Shown: positions 8,129 through 16,049 of the stretch, piece after piece
How the letters are laid out: each line of letters begins with the position of its first letter
Position numbering within the stretch: position 1 is the first letter of the stretch
NCBI RefSeq assembly: GCF_041860085.1
Contig: NZ_CP124747.1
Span: 868,001 to 932,000, forward strand
Length of the DNA: 64,000 bases
Direction of reading: 5' to 3'
DNA from: Schlesneria sp. DSM 10557
GTDB lineage: Bacteria; Planctomycetota; Planctomycetia; Planctomycetales; Planctomycetaceae
Translations under genes and position numbers: made by a program
Notes under the pieces: generated by a model
What the model saw: the letters and a program-made list of their open reading frames with translations, nothing else
Databases searched by the model: none
Told to the model about the DNA's origin: nothing

Positions 8129-11100
8129 TCATGAATGACCTTCGGGTGCCGAGTGACCGACCGGGTCCGCACCCGTGTCCTCCAGTTCCAGCCCTGGCGA
8201 AGACTCACGAGATTCGCGGTCCACGTAGCTTTCGAGCCACTCCGCTGCGGGAGGGGAATAAGGGCGAAGCTTCTCAAGCGTTCCCAGGTCACCGCGATAC
8301 AGCAACGCTCGGTTTTCTCCCAGTCTTCCCGCCAGCGGGCTATCGACAAGGCTGGCGGAATCATTCGCGTTCATCGAAAAGAGAATCCGGTGTTCGAATC
8401 GGTTCATCTGGTCGCGTGCCAACCAGCGTTGAGCCGTTGCGTAACTATCGACCCAGGCCAGCGTGAAGATGCCGACAGAAGGTCCATCGCGCAAAATTTC
8501 GCCGAAGACCTGAGCCGAGTTCGTCGGTTTATCGCTGCTCGCCCCAAATCCGAAGTCGTCTTCTGATTTGCGTAGATCGCGGAACCGTGCCAGGTCATAA
8601 ACGAACAGGAAAATGGGGGGGCCCGGTTCATCCGCCCGTCGACGCAATTCGGCCAGAATGTCAATCATGACCGTCGCTGTATCACGAGGAGACGCGATTC
8701 GCATCAGGCTGGCGTGTTCGGGAATGTTCTCGCGTTTCGCCGCAGAGTCCCTGGAAGGTGGCCGATTCCAGAGCGACACTAACTGCTGCCAGGTTTGAAC
8801 AGAGGCGTTGTTCGGTAAACTTCCATCGAGCAGATGGACAGTGTGAGTATGAAGTCCGTGTCCCGCGGCCTGTGCACAAAGCGCAAGCGCACTTGCGGCC
8901 ATCACCCCCAGCGCCATCGTGTCGTCCCTGCCGACGATCAGAATATTCGCCCCTTCGCGAAGCCCAAATCTCAATTCGATGGGTCCACTCATCGCAACCG
9001 AATCACCAATCCAGCAGGTCCATGGTTCCGGGATCTGCTGTCGCTCGGCCCCCAGTGCAGGGGACACCAATCGACTTTTCGCTAGCAGTCGCGTTAAACG
9101 TCGATTGGACTTGATGTCTGCAGGAACATTTCCTTCAAACACCAGCGGCGAAATGCCGCTGGTCGTGTCGTGAGGATCACGTCCCGACGCTTCGTTCGGC
9201 ATATTGGCCGCTTCGCGGATCCACTTCAATCGTTGCCCACGCTCGTCTTCATCAAGCCAGACAACCTGAAATGGATGGTTTCCTTCGACCAGTCCGTTAG
9301 CGTCGTTGTAGATCGCTTCGCCCGGTCGAGTCAGCAGGCGTGCCGCTGTGTTTTCTTCACTCAGGATCAGATGCGCATCGGTTTCACTGCATTGCAAGGC
9401 GATGCGCACGGCCACTTGCCCGAGAGTGCTTCGTGCGAGGGAATATGCACCGGCCAGAGTCTGCGATCCGAGTAGCACGTGCACACCGAAGGCCCGCCCC
9501 TGTCGAATCAGCCGGTCCAGCAGCAACGACGCCTGCTGCGACAGCGCATCGTCTTCGATGAAGAACTCCTGAAACTCGTCGATCAGCAGCAACGTTCGGG
9601 GCATTACGACGTCGCGGCGCGCATCCCTGAAGGCAGCGATATCCTGAGCTCGTGCAGCACGGAACCGCTCACCCCGATCTCGTAAAAGTGCATCCAGTCG
9701 CTGCAGAACGCTCACACCAAATTCACGGTCGCTCTCGATCGCAATCACGCGAGCAGAAGGAAGCTGCTCTTCAGCGTAAACCTTGAACTCGACCCCTTTC
9801 TTGAAGTCGATCAGATAAAACTCCACCTCGGCCGGACTATAGTACAATGAAAGATTTGTGATCAGTGCGTGAAGCAGCGTCGATTTGCCCGATCCCGTTT
9901 TTCCGGCGATCAGCACATGTTGCGAAGTTCCTTTTCCCAGCCGCAAATACTGCAGTTTGGTGGCTCCGGCCCGACCAATCGGAACATCGATTCCCTTGCG
10001 GCTATCACCTTTCCAGAGTTCGCTGTCCTGCGGCGCGACTCGAGAGAAGGGAACTTCCACCCTTCGCACATCACGAGCCAGCTCTCCTGCGGATCGTACA
10101 ATCTGGCCAAATACCTCTGAGGGGGGAGGCAATTCAAGGGCCAGCGGCCAGGCAGCAAGGTCACTGTCAGTCAGGCGGAATCCATCACCCTTCCACTGCA
10201 GTACGGTGGCTGATTTTTCCAGGTTTGCTAGTGAGAAGCTGCGGGGAAGCTCTTGCGACTGATCGACGCTCATCAGGATAAAGACACCGCAGCGGCGGCC
10301 CCCCTCAGCAATACTGACCAGTCGACGCAGTGCGACGTCCGTGAAGTTTGCGGGAAAATTGGCAATGACCAGCAAGCGATACGGCTCGGCAACTTCTCCC
10401 GCAAACTGGTTGTAGTCGTCGATCGTCGGAAACTCGTTCCGCAAGTAAGTTTGCAGGACCGTTTCCATATGTTCGGTCAGCTCGCCAAGTTTCTTCTCGA
10501 TGTGAGCGGGCTCAGACCAGATCCGGCTCGAGACGAGCAGTTCATCGTAGTCGGCCAGATGCATGAACGCCGCAAAGTTAGCACCAAGACCGACAGGATC
10601 CAGAATCGTCAGTCGGACTTTACCCGGCGGCAACGATGTCAGGAAACGAAGGACTGTGGACTGAAGGACGCTCACCGCCGCGTCGCGACCGCTGCCCGCC
10701 CCCTTCAGCACCAGTGAAGGTTTCTCTTGTAACGGCAGCAGCAGAGGGAGGTCAAAGCGGGGCTGATCAATCGACAGGCGGGGATCGGTCGAGACTCCCC
10801 CATCGATCATGTCGAGATCCACTTCAATCCGTCCCAGACTCAGCACCGCAGGGGAGGACTCGGGTGGTGGGACCTCTCTACTGGCGAGGGACTCCCACGA
10901 AGGGCACAACGAATCTGCTTTCGTGAGTAGACCGGAACTTTGCTGTCCCAGTTTTGCGAGGTCTGTTTTCCAGGTATGGATCAATTGGAGCCAGGCCTGC
11001 TGGTAGCGATTACGCCCCTCAGCGACGCGTGAGTCAAACTCTGTCTGTAACTGACGGAAATCGGATTCACGACGAAAACGGAGGGCGTCCATGTCGAGCC

Positions 11101-12316
11101 GATAGGAACGCTGCGCGGCTTCCGTTTCCTTCTGCCGATATTCTTCGACTTGCCTGAGCAGCACGGGAAAGGTTGCGTTGGACTGATCGACGGCCTCCAT
11201 ATACTCGCGTTGCAGTTGGGTAATCCGGGTTGTCAGCTTATTGTCGGCCGCAGAAATTGCTGACTCGCGGCGTTTGGCCCGTTGATCGTTCAAATCCGCG
11301 CATTGAGCGCTGAGCGTATTCAGTTCTGACCGGCCGTCCTTGTCCCACACCGAGTAGGCGTAATGCGCATTCGCACGATGTTGGACCAGTTGCTCGTAAT
11401 CCGGGTATGTGCGACGGGATGCATAGAGGTGCAGAAACAGGATCAATACCAACCCGGTCGCTGATGCAACACCTGTACAAATCCACATCCAGTCACGGTC
11501 GGTCGCCTTGAGCTTCAGAGTCACGAGTGATGGATCAACGACACCGTATAACAGGCCAAAAAGCGTGCCGGCAATCAGCAGGAACAGAAGCAGCGGAAAT
11601 GGTCCTGCGAACAGGCGAGGAAGAAGTCGCGCCAGGATTCTCTGTTGGAGAGGTTCCGCCGCAGCGACCTCAGCGAGACAGGCTGACTTCATCACTTCAA
11701 CTGACGACAAGGGCAGGGTGGGCGTCACCTCACCCGGATCGTTCCAGATGCGGCACCGTTGCAGAAATCGAACCACCCGGTCGTGACCGTCATCAAGTCC
11801 TTTGAGTCCTGCGGTCAACTCGTTTCCGGTCGCCGTTAACTCTCTTTCGGTCTGCTTCAGACGAACCAGAGGACTGCCATCAGAGTCTTCGTCGAGGAGC
11901 GATGAAACGAGCCATACGGCTTCGTAACGCTCTTTCTCTGCAAGTTCGGTCTCACTCGCCAGCCGATCTTCGGCACGAGTCAAGCGTGAAGAATAGTCAG
12001 ATTGAATCTTGCTCGCATCCGCGTCACACCGCTGATGCAGAGTTGCCAAGTGTGACCGAAGTGACTTCTCTCGCTCCGTCTGTTCATTTTCATAAGTCTC
12101 GGTGAGCAGGTGCAAGACGTTCTGATACTGCTCTTGCTCGGATTGCGCTTCGTCTGCGTGGCGAGCTTCAATCTCCTGTTCGCATGCCAAACGGTGACTG
12201 ACTCGTTCGAGCAGATTCTTCAGGAGTTGTCGTTCGTTTTCCAGACTCAGTTGGTCAGACAAAGTAATCGGCCCGAGTAACGATCGTTCAGCACTTGGAG
12301 ACAGGACACTTTTCAT
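8129..12316 (-). CDS. Membrane-anchored FtsK/SpoIIIE (EccC-like) multi-ATPase
   Basis: About 1395 residues from the ATG at 12316; numbering here is from an in-frame ATG 8 codons upstream. Residues about 30-235 are charged coiled coil, two membrane segments lie near 243-268 and 284-306, and a second coiled coil spans about 340-460. Three ATPase-like modules follow. The first has a degenerate P-loop (GAGSGRDA, about 547-554). The second is canonical FtsK: Walker A GKTGSGKS (813-820), Walker B LLLIDEF (917-923) and the GSQTLAG sensor. The third is degenerate (VGRDDTMALG, about 1136-1145). Two membrane passes followed by tandem FtsK domains is the EccC/EssC plan of type VII secretion rather than that of chromosome translocase FtsK, which has four passes, one motor and a gamma domain. 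No WXG100 or other secretion gene is near, so a secretion role is inference. Confidence 0.85.
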   Translation of the reverse strand: MKSVLSPSAERSLLGPITLSDQLSLENERQLLKNLLERVSHRLACEQEIEARHADEAQSEQEQYQNVLHLLTETYENEQTEREKSLRSHLATLHQRCDADASKIQSDYSSRLTRAEDRLASETELAEKERYEAVWLVSSLLDEDSDGSPLVRLKQTERELTATGNELTAGLKGLDDGHDRVVRFLQRCRIWNDPGEVTPTLPLSSVEVMKSACLAEVAAAEPLQQRILARLLPRLFAGPFPLLLFLLIAGTLFGLLYGVVDPSLVTLKLKATDRDWMWICTGVASATGLVLILFLHLYASRRTYPDYEQLVQHRANAHYAYSVWDKDGRSELNTLSAQCADLNDQRAKRRESAISAADNKLTTRITQLQREYMEAVDQSNATFPVLLRQVEEYRQKETEAAQRSYRLDMDALRFRRESDFRQLQTEFDSRVAEGRNRYQQAWLQLIHTWKTDLAKLGQQSSGLLTKADSLCPSWESLASREVPPPESSPAVLSLGRIEVDLDMIDGGVSTDPRLSIDQPRFDLPLLLPLQEKPSLVLKGAGSGRDAAVSVLQSTVLRFLTSLPPGKVRLTILDPVGLGANFAAFMHLADYDELLVSSRIWSEPAHIEKKLGELTEHMETVLQTYLRNEFPTIDDYNQFAGEVAEPYRLLVIANFPANFTDVALRRLVSIAEGGRRCGVFILMSVDQSQELPRSFSLANLEKSATVLQWKGDGFRLTDSDLAAWPLALELPPPSEVFGQIVRSAGELARDVRRVEVPFSRVAPQDSELWKGDSRKGIDVPIGRAGATKLQYLRLGKGTSQHVLIAGKTGSGKSTLLHALITNLSLYYSPAEVEFYLIDFKKGVEFKVYAEEQLPSARVIAIESDREFGVSVLQRLDALLRDRGERFRAARAQDIAAFRDARRDVVMPRTLLLIDEFQEFFIEDDALSQQASLLLDRLIRQGRAFGVHVLLGSQTLAGAYSLARSTLGQVAVRIALQCSETDAHLILSEENTAARLLTRPGEAIYNDANGLVEGNHPFQVVWLDEDERGQRLKWIREAANMPNEASGRDPHDTTSGISPLVFEGNVPADIKSNRRLTRLLAKSRLVSPALGAERQQIPEPWTCWIGDSVAMSGPIELRFGLREGANILIVGRDDTMALGVMAASALALCAQAAGHGLHTHTVHLLDGSLPNNASVQTWQQLVSLWNRPPSRDSAAKRENIPEHASLMRIASPRDTATVMIDILAELRRRADEPGPPIFLFVYDLARFRDLRKSEDDFGFGASSDKPTNSAQVFGEILRDGPSVGIFTLAWVDSYATAQRWLARDQMNRFEHRILFSMNANDSASLVDSPLAGRLGENRALLYRGDLGTLEKLRPYSPPAAEWLESYVDRESRESSPGLELEDTGADPVGHSAPEGHS

Positions 12317-12459
12317 TGCACACGAAATCCCCACGAACATGGTAATCGGGCGCGCAGAAAAGTGTTATCGCACAACCCCCTGTGCGAGTCCTGTCATCAC
12401 ATTACACCGTGCGTCTTCCCAGACCAATCGTTCAGGCTTGGGAAGGAAGAGCACAAACG

Positions 12460-12484
12460 AACAGAGCCCCAAAAGGGCTCTGTT
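12460..12484 (-). terminator. Terminator of the EF-hand gene
   Basis: A 10-bp inverted repeat (aacagagccc / gggctctgtt) with a 5-base loop lies 10 bp beyond the stop of the leftward EF-hand gene. On the minus strand it is followed by CGTTTG, a weak T-tract. Confidence 0.65.
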
Positions 12485-12493
12485 CTCGGATCG

Positions 12494-13456
12494 TCAGTTC
12501 GGTACAGTCTCTTCTGTCTTCGGCTCTGGGAACCCTCCTGCACCTTCGGGTTCTTTTCCAGGCAAGGGGGCCTCTGGCAGCCTTCGGTCCTCGTCTGGTG
12601 CTCCAGTGCCCCGTCCGCCATTTTGGGGACGTTGCCGCGGAGGTGGCCCGAATTCGTCCCTCTCGGGTCTGCGTCCGGGAGGCCCTTCACGATCGGGAGG
12701 ACCGCGTCGCCCTCTCGGACCACCCGGTCCTTCTGGCCCTCCAGGGCCGCGTGGTGGGCCCGGAGGTGGCCCCATTATGCCGTCCATACCACGCGGTCCA
12801 TGATGATTGAATTCGTGGAACTGCTCGAGTTGATCAACGGTCAGTATTTCCGACAGCTTTCGATCGACATTGCGCTGAAGGTTTTCAATCCGACGTTTCT
12901 GAAGGGGGGAAAGCTTCAGAGAATCCTGAATCGGCTCAGGCATAATCTGGCCGATTGGGAGGGGTCCACGAAATCCGGGTCCGAAGCGCATACCTGGCCC
13001 AAACGGAGGACGGGGACCTGGCCCGCCACCGGGGCCTCCCGGTCCACGCCTTCCGGGCCCCCCGGCTTCTGGCCAGCCGCCGGGAGGTCCGTCCCAAGCG
13101 GGACTGTTGTCTCGGAGAGTCTCAGCCTCCTTCGTCAGGTAAGTCGTCAATTCCTCTCGCGTGAGCTTCCCATCCTTGTCGGCATCAGCACTTTCAAATA
13201 GTGCTACCAGTCGAGTGTCAGTCACTTCTTCCTTGATCAGTTCCCCGTCTTTGTTCGCGTCAAACGTCATCATACGCTCGACCGAACTTTGGATACCGAT
13301 CGGACGTCCACGATCACGTTCCCGGGCACGGCCGGGTGGCCCACCAGGGAATCCACCACCCGGAGGTCCACCGGGGGGCTGCGCTAACGCATTCGTCGCC
13401 ATCCAGGCTGCACCTGCGATGGACCCAACCAGACAGAGCGCAATCAATACTCGCAT
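12494..13456 (-). CDS. Exported EF-hand protein, Gly/Pro-rich
   Basis: 320 residues; GAGG 7 bases before the ATG supports the start. Residues 1-25 are a signal peptide (MRVLIALCLVGSIAGAAWMA, cleavage near ALA-QP). A GGPPGGG stretch is followed by two EF-hand loops, DANKDGELIKEE and DADKDGKLTREE (about 69-110), with the expected Asp/Glu ligands. Next come a Pro/Gly/Arg-rich segment, a short helical region (LSPLQKRRIENLQRNVDRKL, with DQLEQFHEF) and a low-complexity tail of GPP and RGP repeats. Known: such proteins bind calcium outside the cytoplasm and are frequent in planctomycetes. Composition is strongly biased and similarity searches in the tail would mislead. It lies 172 bp downstream of the dioxygenase gene in the same direction. 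Confidence 0.82.
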   Translation of the reverse strand: MRVLIALCLVGSIAGAAWMATNALAQPPGGPPGGGFPGGPPGRARERDRGRPIGIQSSVERMMTFDANKDGELIKEEVTDTRLVALFESADADKDGKLTREELTTYLTKEAETLRDNSPAWDGPPGGWPEAGGPGRRGPGGPGGGPGPRPPFGPGMRFGPGFRGPLPIGQIMPEPIQDSLKLSPLQKRRIENLQRNVDRKLSEILTVDQLEQFHEFNHHGPRGMDGIMGPPPGPPRGPGGPEGPGGPRGRRGPPDREGPPGRRPERDEFGPPPRQRPQNGGRGTGAPDEDRRLPEAPLPGKEPEGAGGFPEPKTEETVPN

Positions 13457-13628
13457 TGGAAAACCTCTTTATCAGAGCAATGTTCGGTGCCGTTTCTAGA
13501 CTGCTGAACGTTTCTCGACAGATGCTCCTGCCTTCCCATCGACGGCTGACGGATCGCAAATCGGTGTTGTCAAGAACGATAAGTTCACCCGACGATCGGG
13601 AACCGTATGGAACTCCGTCGGCGGCAAA

Positions 13629-14315
13629 TTACCGGAGTCTGGCGTTATCATCGGGAGTACGACCAATGACAATGTCAAAGACAGCCGAAAGTTCTCCGAT
13701 CGTGGATTCCTTGATCGGCTTGAAATCTGTCATGAGCAACTCGCGGTCAATGAGATCGCGAGTCCCATTAAAGACACCGTCGCGGACATTTCCTTCGTGA
13801 CCTCGGATCATCAGTTGAGTCGTCAGAAGCTCTCGATCACCCTGCTTGATTTTGATGTGAATATGCGGAGCAGGTCGGCCGGGATAAGGAACGGGCTTGA
13901 TTGTGCGGAATCGATACTCGCCGGTTGACCCCGTGGTGAAGCGACCGAACCCCTGGAAGTGCTTGTCCTGCGTACTCTTCTTGGGTGTGCTGTCTGCCGA
14001 ATGCAGATAGACCGCGTTGGCATCGCATTGCCAGATCTCAATGGTTGCGTCCTTAAGAGGCGCCCCATTCGTGTCGAGGATGCGGCCGGTTAGATGCGTG
14101 ATTTCACCGACGGCGGGGGTGACGCTGTCGTTGATAATCAGCAGATCATTATCCTGATCGAGCGGCAGCTTGTCCGGGTAGAAAGGCCCTTCAGTCAGAG
14201 CAGGGGTCTGGAACAACTGCTCGGCGAAAAGCCCGGGTGTTGTGAAAAGGGCCGAGCCGAAGGCAACGTTACGAAGAAAGCCTCGTCGAGAACGGATCGA
14301 AGACCATTGAGACAT
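13629..14315 (-). CDS. Tat-exported intradiol ring-cleavage dioxygenase family protein
   Basis: The protein begins MSQWSSIRSRRGFLRN at the ATG at 14315 (AAGG upstream); SRRGFL is a twin-arginine motif followed by a hydrophobic stretch. The core is the catechol/protocatechuate 3,4-dioxygenase beta-sandwich: EIWQCDANAVYLHS, GRFTTGSTGEYRFRTIKPVP, and PHIHIKIK. All four non-haem Fe(III) ligands expected for intradiol enzymes are visible (numbering from a TTG two codons upstream): Y105, Y146, H153 and H155. Exported single-subunit members of this family are common in planctomycetes and their substrates are mostly untested, so aromatic ring cleavage is a family-level inference. No other aromatic catabolism gene is adjacent. 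Confidence 0.87.
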   Translation of the reverse strand: MSQWSSIRSRRGFLRNVAFGSALFTTPGLFAEQLFQTPALTEGPFYPDKLPLDQDNDLLIINDSVTPAVGEITHLTGRILDTNGAPLKDATIEIWQCDANAVYLHSADSTPKKSTQDKHFQGFGRFTTGSTGEYRFRTIKPVPYPGRPAPHIHIKIKQGDRELLTTQLMIRGHEGNVRDGVFNGTRDLIDRELLMTDFKPIKESTIGELSAVFDIVIGRTPDDNARLR

Positions 14316-14758
14316 GAGCAACCTTTCAGCGGATTGACTTGAAGGGCGAGCGGTCGCCGGTTGGAAGGCCGAACAGGTCGCTCGCAGTACAGAAGACTCA
14401 AAGTGGTCGATCGAGTTCCTGGCACGAACACAGGATTTGTGGAGGTGGAATGATCGATTGCCCCCGGGGCAACGCTAGCAGTAAATTCTACCAGGCGTTT
14501 TCCCTTTTTGTCTCGCTAAAAGTTTACGGAATCAAGCGGCTCAGTCCATCCCCTGACATCTCTCGATTCAAATAAACCCGTCTCCCGTTCGCTCTGAATG
14601 GATAAAAAAGCAAGCATGGAATTGCTTCAGATCACAGACCGCTGAGGCAAACCGCTCGTCACAGCGGGTACTGAAATCGTGCGCCACAACGACAGTGCAC
14701 CCCAGTCATGGGCCGCCGTCGCTGGCATCGATTATGGCGGGTTGAGGTCTGATCAGGC
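14316..14758. other. Intergenic region without a supported gene
   Basis: 443 bp between two leftward genes. It should contain the terminator of the DUF2007 gene and the promoter of the dioxygenase gene. An imperfect inverted repeat (accgctg near 14638, cagcggg near 14662) is visible but has no T-tract. No frame here looks coding. Confidence 0.45.
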
Positions 14759-15214
14759 CTACCGCCGAAGGATTGCCGCAACCACATTGACCATCCAGCC
14801 GATCAGCATAATCAAAAGCGGTGTGTACAGAAGAAAGAGGCACGTCCAGAGAATGGGGCGCTTTAGAGATTGAAATCCGGTCAGGACCCCGTTCGCGCTG
14901 GAATCGTCGTCTCCGGTTCCTGTGCCCTCTTCGGCGTTGTCGTTGCCCTGGTCTGAATCCCGACCAGTGAGCTCTTGGCTCTCATCGATCTGTACGGGTG
15001 ATCGAATATCGAGAAGCTGTTCTGCCTCCTCGACATCCGCCTTTTCGACAAGCAGCACGACCCCTCCGACAGCATTGGCATCGATCCACGATGTCGCCAC
15101 AAAGTTTGCATTATTAAGTTCCGCCTGAATTCCGTGCGACTCCAAATGCAACTTTGCGAGGTGCGCTTCATCGGGTGACCAGTAAGAACGAAGCCGGACG
15201 AATCCTTCAGCCAT
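14759..15214 (-). CDS. DUF2007-type signalling-domain membrane protein
   Basis: 151 residues. The N-terminal 70 (VRLRSYWSPDEAHLAKLHLESHGI, AVGGVVLLVEKADVEEAEQLL, written here as two fragments) match the small DUF2007 'putative prokaryotic signal transducing protein' fold. An acidic, probably disordered linker spans about 75-108, and a hydrophobic hairpin at about 119-148 (two close membrane segments) ends the protein. Proteins of this type are widespread in planctomycetes and their function is unknown. It is transcribed leftward, divergent from the macro-domain gene. Confidence 0.7.
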   Translation of the reverse strand: MAEGFVRLRSYWSPDEAHLAKLHLESHGIQAELNNANFVATSWIDANAVGGVVLLVEKADVEEAEQLLDIRSPVQIDESQELTGRDSDQGNDNAEEGTGTGDDDSSANGVLTGFQSLKRPILWTCLFLLYTPLLIMLIGWMVNVVAAILRR

Positions 15215-15431
15215 AGCACACCTCGCGAGAGAGCGGTAGTCTAGCCCTGATCATGGGCAGGTAGATTGCTCAACAAGATGACCCGTGTCTTGCTGATTGT
15301 CGACTGATCAAACACGCTGACGTCCAAATCGGGTAATGATCAATAGGGTGGATTGCCGCAGTATGACCATCATGTTTATTTGCTTTGAACTTTAAGGCTG
15401 CCGTAATTCCCGAAAGGCCCGGTCACCGTCA

Positions 15432-15914
15432 ATGTGTGCAACTCGAGTCGAAGTCGTGCAGGGGGACATCCTTGACCAGGATGTGGACGTAATCGTCAAC
15501 ACCTGGAATCGAAACTTCATTCCATGGTGGCTATTACTGCCGCAGGGGGTCTCAGGAGCGATCAAACGGCGAGGTGGAACAGAACCGTTCCGGGAAGTTG
15601 CCAGGCACGGCATGATCCCTCTTGGGGGTGCCGTTCTGACTTCTGCGGGAAAGCTCCCCTTCAAAGCGATCATCCACGTTGCGGGAATCAATTTACTGTG
15701 GATGGCAACTGAGTATTCCGTGAGGCAATCGGTGATTAGCGCTTTGCGGTTAGCACATGAGACGGGATTCAGTTCAATTGCATTTCCCGTGATCGGCGCG
15801 GGATCCGGCAGCTTCAATCATGAACGGGCGAAGTTGCTGATGCTGGACGAACTTGGCAAATCCGACGTCCCCATCGCCGTAAAGGTCGTTGTGTTCAAGA
15901 AAACAAAACACTGA
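15432..15914 (+). CDS. Macro-domain protein with unusual ribose loop
   Basis: A stand-alone macro domain of 160 residues: VEVVQGDILDQDVDVIVNTWN (1-25 region, Asp12 in GDI contacts adenine in the family), GVSGAIKRRGG (39-49) and PVIGAGSGSF (119-128, phosphate loop). Usual macro domains have NAAN followed by a Gly-rich GGGVA loop; here the segment is NTWNRNFIPWWLLLPQGVSGAI, with aromatic residues in place of the Gly-rich loop. Binding or hydrolysis of ADP-ribose derivatives is the family activity; whether this variant is catalytic is unknown. There is no toxin or sirtuin partner next to it. Confidence 0.8.
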   Translation: MCATRVEVVQGDILDQDVDVIVNTWNRNFIPWWLLLPQGVSGAIKRRGGTEPFREVARHGMIPLGGAVLTSAGKLPFKAIIHVAGINLLWMATEYSVRQSVISALRLAHETGFSSIAFPVIGAGSGSFNHERAKLLMLDELGKSDVPIAVKVVVFKKTKH

Positions 15915-15986
15915 CAGCAAGGGACCCGAGAGGAATTAAAATTGAGCTGAGATCGACCGAACTCCATTTCCGATGCCAATTCAAAA

Positions 15987-16022
15987 ACGCGTGGTGCAGA
16001 AGAAAAATTCTGCACCACGCGT
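15987..16022 (-). terminator. Terminator of the SPFH operon
   Basis: A perfect 15-bp stem (acgcgtggtgcagaa / ttctgcaccacgcgt) with a 6-base loop lies 27 bp beyond the stop of the second SPFH gene. On the minus strand it runs into TTTTG. It is one of the strongest hairpins in the window. Confidence 0.82.
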
Positions 16023-16049
16023 GCTCATGACGCGATAAGGGTCCGTTTT

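Noticed and set aside
8129-12316. Assignment as the chromosome translocase FtsK
   Set aside because: Wrong number of membrane segments, three ATPase modules, and no gamma DNA-recognition domain.
12339-12803. Pro/Gly/Arg-rich plus-strand frame
   Set aside because: It is the reverse of the low-complexity tail of the EF-hand protein.
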